Assembly: GCA_028023455.1 (NCBI GenBank)
Contig: JAQFVV010000113.1
Span: forward strand, 806,001 to 870,000
From: Epiperipatus broadwayi
Taxonomy: Eukaryota; Onychophora; Udeonychophora; Euonychophora; Peripatidae
DNA: 64,000 bases
Direction of reading: 5' to 3'
In this document: piece after piece, positions 21,780 to 33,390 of the stretch
How the letters are laid out: every line of letters starts with the position of its first letter
Position numbering within the stretch: position 1 is the first letter of the stretch
Notes under the pieces: model-generated
What the model was told of the DNA's origin: nothing
The model's input: the letters and a program-made list of their open reading frames with translations, nothing else
Databases searched by the model: none
Translations under genes and position numbers: made by a program

Positions 21780-21900
21780 ATCGTTTTCACATGTAGGTGG
21801 CCATGTGTATCAGTTGTGTAAGATGGATTAGATAGCTATGAGGAGTTTGAAAATCTGAGTTCAAGTCCCTTATAATTATATATATGTCAATTATTTAGCT

Positions 21901-24749
21901 GTGAATTGACCCTGGAACATTTATTTCCAGCATAACATTAAATTACAAAAAACAATTTTGGTTTTTATGCCAAAGCAGAATAAGAATCCAAAGATAATCT
22001 GTATGCAAATCATTCATATCTGGTAAAGAGTTAAACAATTATTATTAGTATTGATAGCCTCAGTATTAATTTAGTTAACAGACTTAGTGAAACAGTAGTA
22101 TTCCATTTTTTAACAAAAGATAAATGTTGTTCATTTTATTACAACTATTTTTTTTCAATGAGAGCAGTAACATTAATTAACTAAAGCCAATTAATCCAGA
22201 ACCTTTGCTGCCATCCATATAAGAATAATTAGATAACCATTTATCACACAGTAATTGAATGGCTAAATATATTATCTATGGGGTATCTAGCTGGAAAAAA
22301 AAATCTCAAATTTATTTAAAAATTTTCAGTCTCATGAAAAAAACCCTCAAAAGTTTTATTTAGATTCAAATCCCAGTTTATCACTACATCTCAAAGTCTT
22401 TCAATTATTAATATTAGACAAATTATAGTTTTAAAATATTTTAATTGGAATTGGTAGACTATCTATAATTAGCTCTGAAGAATCTTTATTTTAATAGATT
22501 CTATCAAAATATATACTACTATCATAAGGTTTACAATTTTATGTGCTTTGGCTGAGATTTTTTACCCCCGATTGATGATACGGTTTACATTAAAATGTTT
22601 CAATAGTCAAAATAGTAAATGTTTCCAAAATTTCTTAATAGGATAATAGTTGAAACCTATTTTACAAATAATATTTTAATGGTAATTACTGTGCTTAGTT
22701 TTCAGTAATAATCTGCATTCCAAGTGAAGAGAGAGAATATTCTCCTCACAGAAAATACACTCTGCATTTTCAGAATGGAGACTACTTTTTACAATGATGT
22801 TAAAGAAAAGTAAATATACTTTTATTTGAAGTTACTTGGTTATATATTTTTATAAAGATTATTAAGTATTTATTTCACAAATGTGTCTCATTCCTTTACA
22901 ACTTTCATTTTAATACAAAAATAACTTTACGCAAAATGTATACAAAATATGCTTAAAATCTGAATAAAGTTTACAATTTTTGTCTAGTACTCTTTAGAAC
23001 TAAGTTATATTAGTCATAGACATGGCAGCTGACAGATGGGAGAAGAATGTTGGCTTTATTAGAGAAATGTAAATGGGTGATTAGCATAATTGGATAGCTA
23101 ATTATTTGCTTAAATATACCATTTTGTAGAGAGGGGAATGCAAGAGTCTTTCTTATTAATAGTGTTTTTATCTTTTACAATGTGCCAGGCCTCTTCCATT
23201 TGGGGGTAAGCATGGCTATTTATGTACTGATGTTAAACTAATCAGGTAGACAAGTTAGCCTTTGATTCTCTATAATATATGGTGTGGCAGTTGATTTGAG
23301 GGCATGAGACCTTGTAAACAATTTGTGATTTCTGGTTTGGAGTAGAATGTCTTTTGTGTTATTAATAAATCAGTTTAGAGGGGAAAGCAACATGTAAAGT
23401 GATTTGGTAAGTTGCAGATTAAATTTTAGTAAGGTAATGAATAATACTAAAAATACATGGCAGTGAAGAGCAGAGTTTATTATCAATTTCCGGAATTGGG
23501 TGTCTAAGCTTGATATAAAACTTTTTGACAGTTTTAGTTAATATTTTATTTTTATAATCAATGTTGTACAAATCTGAGAGATAAGAGCCAATGTTATTTT
23601 TCTTATCTGACTCATACCCAAATGATAATTTTGGTATAAAAAAAGCTTTAAACTAGCAAGCTTGAGGGATTTTGGAGTGATGGATTCAGGAGATGTGACA
23701 AAAATTGTGAACTTTATTCAGATTTCAAACATATCTTGTATAGGTTTTTGCATATAGTTATTTCCCATATTACATTTCTGAGAGATATTGTGTACCTTTA
23801 ATTTTAATATATCTGATTATTATAAGAAAATTGGCCAGTTAAAAATATACATGATGTCAAACAAAAATCATCTTTGTATATAACTTTATCATTTTTATTT
23901 ATTTGAAATATTTCTATGATAATTTTTATTTTTAAAATTTAAAACGATTTTAACAAAATTTATTTAACTTAAAATATATATATATTTTAAAACTAAAGTT
24001 TGAAATTAACTTCTTTGTACTGATAATTTTATTGATTTTTTTTATTTTGCAAAACTATTTTATTTTTTAAGATTAAACATATTATTTAAACTTATTTACA
24101 ATTTTGAAAGAATTTACACAAAAATTAAAAATTGATGATGAATCAGTTTTTTCATACAACTGAAGAAAAAAAATTAAAAAAAGCCAATATATTCCAAATA
24201 TGCTTAAAAGTTTTAAATTGGAAATAAAAATAGACCATTTAGTTTTTGTTAAGCTTCTAAAAATTTGATAATCCTAGGAATAACTATAATGATAATTAAA
24301 TTTTTCATGCATGATCTTGAGGAATCACACATTATGCATTTTAATAGAATGAAAATAGTAAACTCAGGAATGAATATTTTTGAATCAATTCCTAACTAAG
24401 CAAAGTACCAATCTGGGTACTTATTTAGTGTGTGCTCATGGCCATTTTGAATTATAAGAACTGCCCAAAACCCATGCTGACACATCCAAGCAATAAATGA
24501 TATTGATGATAATCTGTTTAGTCAGCTGACTGAAATTTATCACTTGGATTTTCAAATACTAACATCTAGTTTATACAATTATTTCTTTTTTTAAATCAGA
24601 AGTTGCTTGCTTAATGAAATCTAACAATAGATAAAGTATTTTTAGCTCTGTATATCATATGTAAAAAGGTGAACTTAGACTTTGAAATTTAGTGGAAATT
24701 TCAGAATGCTGTTACTCCTTTTAACAGGTTAAATAATAAAATATTTCAT
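21901..24749. other. Long stretch without supported features
   Basis: AT-rich. The part at 22980-23560 is somewhat GC-richer and less repetitive than its surroundings, but I could not find a convincing reading frame or family match on either strand. No open frame over 60 codons is supported here. Confidence 0.45.
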
Positions 24750-25330
24750 TACAGGGAAATAAGTACTGCAAGTTATGTTAGAGTTATTTTACCTATTTTA
24801 TTATATAGAAATAAGTCTTGGATGTTTTATAGACACATCATAAAAGCATTAGAAAAAGTTTCATTTAGTTTCATTTAATGATGCTATATACAATTTTAAA
24901 AATACAATGGCAAATAATAAATCCAATTAATATATTTGCTGAATATAATATTATAGAGTTTACTAGTATAAAGACACCCGTTCATAGGATTGGACATAAA
25001 ATGAATAAACAATACAATATCTCCAAAAACAGTGTTTTATGATAAATTTGAGCATGAATTCTGAAGAAGAGATAGACAATATTTGTATTATAAGGATGTC
25101 AAAAATACTCTAAAGAAATATAATATACATTGTTTCCTTTGAAAAGATATGGCAGAAAATAAAATACATCAGTGACCTACAATTAGATGTGAGGTTGAAA
25201 TATTACAATAAAAAGTTTTCTGAAGAAAAAAAGAAAAAACAACATTGCAAACATTAAATAAAAAAGTGGACCATCTTCTACATTTGGACATATTTGTGGT
25301 TTATACATTCATCATAAAATTCGATGAATA
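24750..25330 (+). pseudogene. C-terminus of a second LINE lineage, decayed
   Basis: Broken reading frames reproduce, in order, patches known from a widespread invertebrate LINE family. These are a YGSETW-like region (about 24800), an ALEKF-like block, LKIQWQ at about 24895 (cf. LxIKWQD), IEFTSIKTPVHRIGH at about 24953-24997 (cf. SIE...LRW-x-GH), and a KDVKNTLKKYNIH patch at about 25090-25125. Stops and shifts occur throughout. Distinct from the RTE copies at 44 kb, which use LGWSAF and RRDRKRN in the same region. Confidence 0.5.
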
Positions 25331-25424
25331 GTTTTTTTTACCTTTTTTTAGTTGGAGTTGGAATGGTCATACTCATTTAAGAGTGGCTTTTGATGCTTTA
25401 TAAACATTTAATTTTTGATATATT

Positions 25425-25482
25425 GTAGCAGTCGATCTTAGCCCAAGATCGAGTTCCACTGGTCTACCACTTAACCCACTGT
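25425..25482. repeat. GC-rich hairpin patch
   Basis: CGATCTT-AGCCC-AAGATCG forms a perfect 7-bp hairpin, followed by CCACTGGTCTACCACTTAA, whose complement TTAAGTGGTAGACCAGTGG resembles a tRNA A box. It may be a SINE head or part of a terminal repeat. Confidence 0.35.
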
Positions 25483-26033
25483 TTTTTCGTCATATGTATA
25501 TAAACTATACATATATTTCTGAGAAGCGTCTATAAAAGTTTATAAATATAAATCTCAAATAAAAATTTTCTTTAATTTTAAACATTGACTTTTATGGATG
25601 CGACTCAGATATATACATATATTAATGGAGCTTTTATATATATATAAAAGCATAAGCAAATCCTTTAAATAATTTTGTATTTTTTTCTTCACTATGTGTT
25701 ATTTATTTTATAAATATTTTCTTCATATAAGTATACAAATATTCAAGATGGAAGACGACTGTCCAAGAATAATTAAAGAGGTGGGGACATTACTTTGTTT
25801 CATGATTAAAAAGGAATTTTTAAATTAAAGTAAAATTTAAAACAAAGCTAATTGATTTTAATTAGAGATTAACATTTTTTATCAAATCTATTTCCAATCT
25901 GGAAATTGATTTGAAATTATTTTTGGACATTTATCTAGCGATTCCATCTCCACTAACAATAGCTAAAATATTTCTGTTAATTAAAGATAAGAACTTTAAT
26001 TAAAAAACATTCTTGAAACACCTCAGAGTTTTG

Positions 26034-26042
26034 TATAAATAG
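26034..26042 (+). promoter_or_regulatory. TATA box of a promoter-like region
   Basis: TATAAATAG stands 25-35 bases before a pyrimidine/purine-mixed start region (near 26065), followed by about 220 bases of GC-richer sequence and an AG-GTAACC splice-donor-like site at 26290. The arrangement looks like a polymerase II promoter and first exon, or the U3-R-U5 of an LTR element. There is no supporting ORF longer than about 15 codons. Confidence 0.4.
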
Positions 26043-27499
26043 GGCCTAAAAATCTATTGTGCCAGAAGAGAGAGTTAGGTCAATAGTCTTTAACCAACTT
26101 CACGTCTGTGTAATTTTTGAGGGGCTTCAGCTGCTTTCCCTCTGTCTTCAGCTCCACTCTTCGCCGTGCATGATGTAGCTTCTACCGTTCAAGTGTGCCC
26201 GTGCTGTCAAAGAACCGCCAAGGCCAAGAGACATGTCAAAGAATGCTGCCTACCACAGAAGATTCGTCTGTATTCCCTAGAATGCTGAGGTAACCAGCCC
26301 AAAGTCATTATAATCGTATCACCTAAATTATAACTAGTAAACTCTCTTTAAATTAATGATTTCTGTATATTTAATCTCTTTAACTCGCTCATCGGCGAGT
26401 ACGTTAAGACTAATAATTATTTCTTTTCTTTATATCGATTCTCTATAACATAAATTAATACTACTATAAAACATTTCATTCAACTCACGCTTCTTACTTT
26501 CTTTTATAAATTAGTGCGGTTATAATTTATTTTAACTGATATTTTTATATTTTTCACTAAACTTTTATTTTTAAATGCAAATCAAACCCGGTTTTACGAA
26601 CTTAGAAGGGGGGGGGGAATTAATGAGTTCTTATTTATTTATTTCTAAATAGTTCGTAAGTCTGAGTTTTTCTTGTAAAATGAATATATGTTTTTTTTCA
26701 TTTAAAATATTATACCGTAAAATTATACAAAATGTATAAATATTTTTCAATCTGGGATGGATTTTGGTATACGTTAGTTTTATTAATTTCTTTATTCATC
26801 ATCGCCAAAAGGCTGGTGAACAAATTCTATTTTGTTGTTCGCACTTTTAAGTGCATGAATTTTAGTTTTTATGTATATTTAAACATAATAGTATTGATTC
26901 AAGAAGGGGGAGCAATGCACACTTCATTAATTATAGCGTTAACTTTTAATAAATGATTTTATCTCACACGGGTCATTATTTTAACATGTCATTACGTATT
27001 TGTTAAACTATTTAAGGCTTTATATTTATTCTTTAAATCCAATGATTTTATATTATTATAATAGCGTTGTTAGCATAGGCCACTATTCATATTATTAAGC
27101 TTTATCTAGAGACGTGCGTCGGAATGCCTGAGTCGTCTCATCTTCGTTTCAGGTCGTAAACAGGGCGATGAATGTCCCTAGACCTATATATATATATACT
27201 CGGGTAATGAGAGCAATGCATGGGATAATTCCGACAAAGTTTGGCCCAGTGCATCTCCATCCGAGGACCGTTTGTCAACCGATTCCACAAAATGTGGGGT
27301 GGCAAGTCGGCTAGACTGTTTTTCTTTCATAATATGATAAAGCACCTCAAGGAAATATTGGATCCGCAAATATTCGGCTATTATGCTAGCACCGCAGTTT
27401 CCCTATAGTTCGTTTTTCTTTTAGCCTGTTTGACAAAATAAATCGTAATGATATGTAATAATGAAACGTTTTCTCTTTGTAATATTTTTAGTTGGAGTT

Positions 27500-28335
27500 T
27501 AAATCCAACCTCTCATGAAGCTGCCCTCCCCTTTATTGAATAAGCCATTCCCGCAATTATAGTTTCGCTATATTCTATTCTTAAATATCGAAAATGTAAA
27601 ATAAATAAATGTTTTTAAGTATATTTTGATCACAAAGCATCCTCATTTTAGTGTGGTAAATAAAGTCCATAAATGAAAATATGTATCCAATGCCAAGGCA
27701 TTATATTCAAGTCCTATAATCAGTGAAACTCTTATTATTATATTTTTACATGTATTTCTAAATGTATAAACATCTACCAATCACCCAGATAAATTTATTT
27801 TTGTACACTGAATAAAATCCTATTTGAAATATACGTCAGTATTGTAACCGCCACACTAAATTGATATCTATTGAAATAAAATAATTGTAAAAAGATCGTC
27901 AAACATTTGTAACAAAAACTAAAGTTGTAAATGCGTGAAGTTGAATACTGTATATATAAAATCTTGAATTTTTGTCAAAATAAATATTTATATATATTAA
28001 ACTTAATTCAGTTGTTCGAATTTCCTTACTAATATTTATATTTATGTATATTTTAAACTTATATCTTGGGTTCACTCGATCTCTCATCATCATCATTAGC
28101 TGAGTCTCATGCAAAACGATATAGCACCGGGCCTGGAAATAATTAATTTATGTAGTATTACTGTACAGTGTTGTCCGTAGTGTTATAGATTTGAGGAATG
28201 GGCAAATAGGTTAGAATTCATGATTGCTTCTGACCTGTGTATCTCGGGCATGATTGGATTCGGGATACTTTTGCTTAGATTCTAAGTCTTGTTGGATGGA
28301 CATACATTTTCGACCAGTACAATATTTATTACTGA
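27500..28335. other. No recognised feature
   Basis: AT-rich. The GTTGGA/TCCAAC hairpin at 27491-27509 abuts the CpG-richer block. The minus-strand frame at 27899-28114 is of biased composition. Confidence 0.45.
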
Positions 28336-28632
28336 TCATATGATTACCATTTCTTATGCTAGCACATAACTGTTATTAAACAGGCATAACTCTCTATACA
28401 GTAATGCCACCCTGTGCCAACCAGAGTAATCAATGGATGCCAGAAGGCTTATGCATAAAATCCCCATCTAGTGCTTACTCATCCATTAGAAGGGAATTTT
28501 ATGCACAAGCTTTCTGGCATCCATTAATTACTCTGGGTGGCACTAGCACTAGATGGGGATTTTATGCACAAGCATTCTGGCATCCATTGATTACTCTGGT
28601 TGGCACTACTGTATAGAGAGTTTTGCCTGTTT
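28336..28632. repeat. Family A foldback, internally deleted
   Basis: Left end ATGATTACCATTTCTTATGC, then the TCTCTATACAGTAATGCCACC arm. GCATAAAATCCCCATCTAGTG and its complement occur three times. The ribozyme-bearing middle has been lost, leaving a hairpin with a partially repeated arm. Confidence 0.75.
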
Positions 28633-28734
28633 AATAATATTTATTACTGATTGAAACTTTAACTTCTGTCTTGATAATGATTAACCCTTCGGACATGCAG
28701 CCTAAAACTCTCAAAAAATAGTTTCTTTGATTCT

Positions 28735-28890
28735 TAAATGTAATTGACCCATGAGTGCTGGTTCTGCACGAATATTGGAGATCATGTATCTTTTTCTCAT
28801 GTGTGTGGTCATGTGAATCGGTTTCTTGAGTAATGAAGGATAAATAGACTGAAAAATCCTGGGTTCAAATCCTTCTATTTATATATAGGA
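28735..28890 (+). repeat. Family B fragment with half a hammerhead
   Basis: ATTGACCCATGA is followed by a perfect stem II GTGC/GCAC around TGGTTCT, then GAA and TATTGGAGATCAT, the stem I 3' strand (28744-28784). It keeps the GCACGAA junction and so confirms the ancestral family B core. The distal part has GGGTTCAAATCC (about 28862), resembling a B box. Confidence 0.65.
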
Positions 28891-29050
28891 AACATTCCGT
28901 ATAACCAAATGACATACTGCCTTAGAATTAATCGCTCAATTATTTATTTATTTATAATAATTGAAGTTTTAATACTGAAAAGTAATTATACAATTACAAA
29001 AAAAAAAAAAATTAATCATTAAATGTGGTTTTATTTTTTTTTTAAAAAAA

Positions 29051-29181
29051 AGTTAACTTTTTTTTTTTAAGTGTCATAGCATCGGCCAGGACGCGAACCC
29101 GCAACCCGGGCAACTGCCTGCAAGTGCAAGACAGTCGCGCTGACCTCTCGACCACCAATGCAAGACGTAGTTAACTTTTTT
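29051..29181 (-). repeat. tRNA-derived SINE with target duplication
   Basis: Minus-strand SINE (about 29072-29168): TGGTGGTCGAGAGGTCAGCG, an anticodon-arm-like segment, GGGTTCGCGTCC, then GCCGATGCTATGACAC. Flanked by AGTTAACTTTTTT at 29051-29063 and 29169-29181. One of the best-preserved copies. Confidence 0.85.
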
Positions 29182-29985
29182 GTCATAGATTTTGATTATT
29201 TACCTAATAAATAAAGTAGACAGTTTTGACAGTTCAATCAATTTTCCTTTTATATTGGCAGTGGATCTGATTACAAATCAATTCTACAGAAGAACAAAAA
29301 ACAAAAAAAAATATTGTTACACTAATTACTTTCAGAATAGAATGCTAATTAAATTCTCTTTCAATAAAAATTGAGTTTTATTTACCCTTTTTTTAAAAAA
29401 AAGTAAAGGAGTTTTTTTTTATTTAACCAAAAAAAAAAACTTATTAAAGTAATTACAGTAAACAAAGTTCGTGATTAATTTTAAAAGTTTTTACATTTCA
29501 AAATAAAAACGATAGAAGTAAAGACAGTGTACATATACAAAAATTGTGCATTTGTATATAAGTTATATACAATTTTTCTTCCATTACTCTTTAGCATATT
29601 CATTTTTAATAATATGTAAATGAAAAAGTATTCCTTTAAGAAAATAATTCAAGTATTAGTTGCTTAGAATGATCGATTTCCACTGATAAAAGTGATAAGA
29701 AGTTTTTGCTTTTATCTCCATCATTTTGTCCTTACGCTTGCTAAACTATTTAAGGCAATAAAGTTATTATTTATCATTAAACAAATAAAGAACAACAACA
29801 ACAAAAAAAAAAGACATTATAATTACAGTAAAATAACAAACATTATTTTCCTTGTCATTAATCTAGTTGGTACAATTTGGAAATTTGTAACATAAAATTG
29901 TGATTGGCCCTTTAAATTCTCATGACTATCAAACTATTATTTTAGCATGAGTTAGTAACATTATTGTAAGTAACATTATTATTAA
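29182..29985. other. No recognised feature
   Basis: AT-rich with A and T runs. The open frames at 29192-29374 and 29692-29895 are lysine/asparagine-biased. Confidence 0.45.
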
Positions 29986-30306
29986 AAATCTAAAACAGAG
30001 AATCTTGAATAAATAAAATAACTATTGCCAAGCGCTCTCAGCTCCTAAGAGTCCTTATCAAGGCAGTATAAAAAAAATCCTATTTTTCTCCTAAGCGATA
30101 AATTCAACGTTTCAGTGCATTGGCCAGGAACAACTAATCGGAAAGCTGATTAATTTTGAATTCATAGCACAAGTTGAATTTTGTATAAGATATGATTCTT
30201 TAATCTTGCGTTTTTTATCATGTGTTTCATGCATTAATATTGTAAAATCCTTTGGACTACATATATGGCCTGTACTTTATTTATTAAAGATTCTCTGTTT
30301 TAGCAA
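29986..30306 (-). mobile_element. Penelope-like element tail between inverted ends
   Basis: Short inverted ends (CTAAAACAGAGAATCTT near 29988 and its complement near 30287-30304). On the minus strand it encodes INQLSD, a stop, and LFLANALKR followed by a stop (about 30118-30175), the C-terminal pattern of PLE proteins; the stop replaces an expected tryptophan codon. A hammerhead-like motif follows in the 3' non-coding part. A different lineage from the PLE at 8.2-9.8 kb. Confidence 0.6.
30026..30066 (-). ncRNA. Hammerhead-like motif in PLE tail (decayed)
   Basis: Minus strand: TGCC pairs with GGCA as stem I. Core TTGATAA lies two changes from CTGATGA, stem II CTC/GAG is extended by AG/CT, GAGA stands in place of GAAA, and AGCGCTT forms the tiny stem III with CTT triplet, as in the PLE at 9673-9718. 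Confidence 0.5.
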
Positions 30307-30501
30307 TTGACGAATTGTTATATTGTAATTTATAAGTTGTATTAACAGAAGTATTATATTTATTTAAATAAAATTTAAGAAAAAAAAATACATTTGAGGG
30401 AACAGATGTAAATTAATATAGCTAATGTATTTGAACGCTACGGTTGTATTTGAGCTTTTTATGAGTTTTATTTCTTTGTGTAAGTAAAAGCAAAAAGATG
30501 T

Positions 30502-31808
30502 TTTACTTGATCATCATCATCAACAACAACAACCATTATCAATCCACTGCAGAATGAAGGTCTCTCCAAGTTCAATCCACCTCCGATCTTTAGCTTCTCA
30601 ACTTCACCCCTACATACTTTCTTATTTCATCCATCCATCTCACATGTGGTCTCTTTCTGGGTCTTTTACAATCTCTTGGAATTCGGTTTAAGATTTCATT
30701 TGTCCATCTATTATCATCTCTTCTAGAAATATGTCCAGCCCAACTCCACTTCAGTCTTTTAATTTTTTCAAGGAGGTCAGTAACACCTGTTTGTTCTCTT
30801 ACCCATATATTGTATTTTCAATCTCTTCTTGTTACTCTCAACATGCATCTCTCCATACTTCTTTGAGTGGTCTGAAGTCTCTGTATTGCTCTTCTATTAA
30901 GTGTCCAAGTCTCAGATCCATAAGTAAGAACTGGTGAAACACATTTATTAAAAACTTTCATTTTTACACACATAGGCATATTTCCTTTTAGTATCAAGTT
31001 ATTTCTCCCAAAAGCACTCCAACCAAGTTTAATTCTATGATTAATTTCATCCATTATGTTTCCACCTATATTACCAATCTGACCAAAGTATTTATAACTG
31101 TTAACTTTTTCTAACTTCATTATAATCAATCTTTATTTTTATATTTTGAGAAAATCCATTAAATATTACTTTAGTCTTTTTAACATTTATCTTTAGTTCT
31201 ACTTTTCTACTTTCATCTGATAACTTCTGCAACATTTCCTGCAACTCTGAAGCATTATTTGCAAAGACAACTACATCATCTACAAAATCTAAATGACTTA
31301 AATAAGCTCCATTTACTTTCACTCCTTTAGCTTCCTATTTTAATCCACAAAATACTTCTTGCAACACTGCTGTAAAAAGTTTTGGAGATATGGAGTCACC
31401 CTGTCTTACACCCTTCTCAATGTTGACTTTCCCAGTATCCTTATATAATCTAAATGTTGCTGTTGCATTTTTATAAATATTCTTTAAATATGGCAATATC
31501 CTGGACCTATATCTTGATGATCCAATTCTTTAATCACTGAAGAGATGTTTAAAGAATCAACTGCCTTTTCATAATCTACAAATCCAAAGCATAATGGCAA
31601 CTCATATTCATTTGTCCTTTCTATAACTTCTCTCAATACCTGGATATGATCTACTGTACTAAAACTACTTTAAAATCCAGCTTGTTCTCTTGGTTGGTGG
31701 AAATTCAATGTTCTCTGTAGACGAGTTGTAATTATCTTGGTAAAAATTGTGTATAAAATTGATAAAAGGCTGATAGGTCTGTAATTTCTAATATCTTCTT
31801 TACTTGAT
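30502..31808 (-). mobile_element. RTE-type LINE, 5'-truncated, with target duplication
   Basis: Minus-strand copy (30512-31798) of the 44 kb element from the (GAT)n-type tail to RT motif RPISLLS. Flanked by TTTACTTGAT at 30502-30511 and 31799-31808. Truncated inside the RT domain. Confidence 0.85.
30540..31798 (-). pseudogene. RTE reverse transcriptase fragment
   Basis: Reads on the minus strand from the RT fingers/palm to the C-terminus. The motifs seen are FVDYEKAVDSL-like (about 31560), GVRQGDSISPKLF (about 31370-31410), FVDDVVVFANN (31240-31290; motif C has valine instead of the usual alanine), ELKINVKKTKV, the LGWSAFGRNNL block and SETWTLNRRAI. Stops and frameshifts separate the open pieces 31101-31322 and 30818-31129. 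The endonuclease is absent through truncation. Non-functional. Confidence 0.85.
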
Positions 31809-32350
31809 AGATATTCCAAAATATAATTATTTTTAGCATAATTATTATTTAAAATATTTTTACAATTAATTTAAAAAAATCTTCTAAAAGTAATAAAAAT
31901 ATTAAAATTACATTGATAATTAAAATATTTATTTCTAAGCTTTTAGTAATATTAACAATAAAAAAAGAGTCACCTGTGGATTTTTAATATTTCAAAACCC
32001 TAGTAATTATAAACACAAAATATATTTTGTATTTACTATTAAAAATATTCAAAACATAAAATTACATTTAAAATTTTAAAAAATTAGCTTTGAAAATAAA
32101 TAAATTCTTTTCTTTTGTATATTACAAGCATAAAGTAAAAAAAAAATCTCACTAAATTGTATAAAAAGCATATATATATTTAGAGATATTTTTATATCTT
32201 TATAATATCTACCTTCTAAAATCAAAAATGAAAATTAAATTATAGATTTATTACCCATCGTAATTAAATTTCTTAATGGGCATAAATCCATATTGGATAA
32301 ATGAATTATGCAAATTAATATAACTCTGAGATTGAACAATGAAAAAGTAA
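31809..32350. other. No recognised feature
   Basis: Very AT-rich; no structure recognised. Confidence 0.45.
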
Positions 32351-32460
32351 AGCGTTGTTAGCCGAGAGGTCATCGCAGCTGCCTTGCAAGCAAGTAGTTG
32401 GTTGCAGGCGGTTGTGGGTTCGCGTCCCGGCCGATGCTATGACACATGAAAAAAAAAACA
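32351..32460 (+). repeat. tRNA-derived SINE, longer subfamily
   Basis: GCGTTGTTAGCCGAGAGGTC, a longer central part with CAAGTAGTTGGTTGCAGGC, GGGTTCGCGTCCC, GCCGATGCTATGACACATG and an A tail. The extra central segment is shared only with the copy at 34077-34172. Confidence 0.8.
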
Positions 32461-33059
32461 AGTGGCAAAATAAATAGCACAAGCAAAACCATTCTGGTTT
32501 GAGACTGAAAAAATCTGGCCAGAGGTAAATAAATTAATACAGATCTTGCATAAGAGAAGTTAAGATTTTAAAAATAGATTTTACTTTTAAAAAGATAGAC
32601 AAAATTAATAGGGTTTTTTTTTTTCCTGAGTATTTAAAAATGAATGTATAGACTAAATGTTATCTAATATACAATTAGTGTATGAAAATTAAGTTATTAT
32701 TTACAATTAATATTTAAATTTCGAACAGCACAAGATTGAATTACTTTTAATATTGTAAATTTATTAATTCGGGAAAGCTCAGATACCTAGAATACCAGAT
32801 TAATAATATTGCTGCTGGGTATATTGTTTTCTAATCTTTTGTGATATATTTTTGATGAGTATTTTCTCATCATATTTCAAGATTGTAAAGCATATTGCTT
32901 GATGTTATTTTTGAATATATGTCAACTTTATATTCCTTTTCTTTTATTATCAGACATACACTAAGTAATAATATGCTGAAAGCTTTTAGTGAAAAAAACT
33001 AGATATGCAAACTAATTTTAATATAATGCAAATAATTGAACATATAAAAATCACTATTG
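32461..33059. other. No recognised feature
   Basis: AT-rich; nothing supported. Confidence 0.45.
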
Positions 33060-33390
33060 ACCTCAGGATGGCCTTTAAGCATTCCATCATCAGATTTTTA
33101 ATTGGATGGATAGTTGAAGAGTTGAAGTGTGGAGTGGATTGAAGCCTGTCCATTAAAGTATGAAGATTGGCTATCTTAATATATATCTGAGTACTTATTG
33201 CATATATGAGTAGAGATGATAATCTGGACCAACTGATGAGTGCTGGTTTAGCATAAAATATGAATATTGGTGATTATTTATCTTTTCGACATATATGTGT
33301 ACAAGTGTATCAGTATTATGATATAGAGTGGAGAGTGGTGGGTCGTGTGAAAGTCTATGCTCATATACCCTATATATTACATATATTGAT
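33060..33390 (+). repeat. Family B, single arm
   Basis: Right-type arm: the CATCAGATTTTTAATTGGATGGATAG block, the GCCTGTCCATTAAAG block, the ribozyme-like block, CGACATATATGTGTACA and GGTCGTGTGAAAGTC. Solo copy. Confidence 0.75.
33216..33277 (+). ncRNA. Hammerhead ribozyme, family B (G12 mutated)
   Basis: Stem I CCAA/TTGG plus outer AATC-rich pairing, CTGATGA intact, stem II GTGC/GCAT around TGGTTTA, second core half AAAA (expected GAAA), then TATGAATA with the ATA triplet. One base change in the core, consistent with loss of a CpG at the stem II/GAAA junction. Confidence 0.7.

Larger units (their letters stand above)
20936..21900. repeat. Family B complex: three ribozyme-bearing modules
   Basis: Two left-type arms on the minus strand (about 20936-21310 and 21370-21490) and one right-type arm on the plus strand (about 21495-21900). 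All share CACATGACCAC, the ACTTTAATGGACA block and the GTCAACATGGGTATGACAATA block. The right arm ends with a GTTCAAGTCCC box (about 21867) that resembles a tRNA B box. Probably a foldback with one extra arm. Confidence 0.75.
25345..27499. other. CpG-richer block between 15-bp direct repeats
   Basis: From about 25.4 to 27.5 kb CG dinucleotides are visibly more frequent than elsewhere. The block is bounded by two copies of TTTTTAGTTGGAGTT (25345-25359 and 27485-27499). Inside are a hairpin near 25432-25450 (CGATCTT/AAGATCG), a TATA box at 26034, a GC-richer transcript-like segment to about 26300, a G10 run near 26610, a 61-codon minus-strand open frame (27184-27369) and AATAAA at 27437. I cannot name an element or gene. 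It may be an inserted element or the 5' region of a host gene. Confidence 0.4.

Noticed and set aside
22980-23560. GC-richer stretch as a gene or LINE tail
   Set aside because: Minus-strand reading gives a few suggestive words but no conserved motif order.
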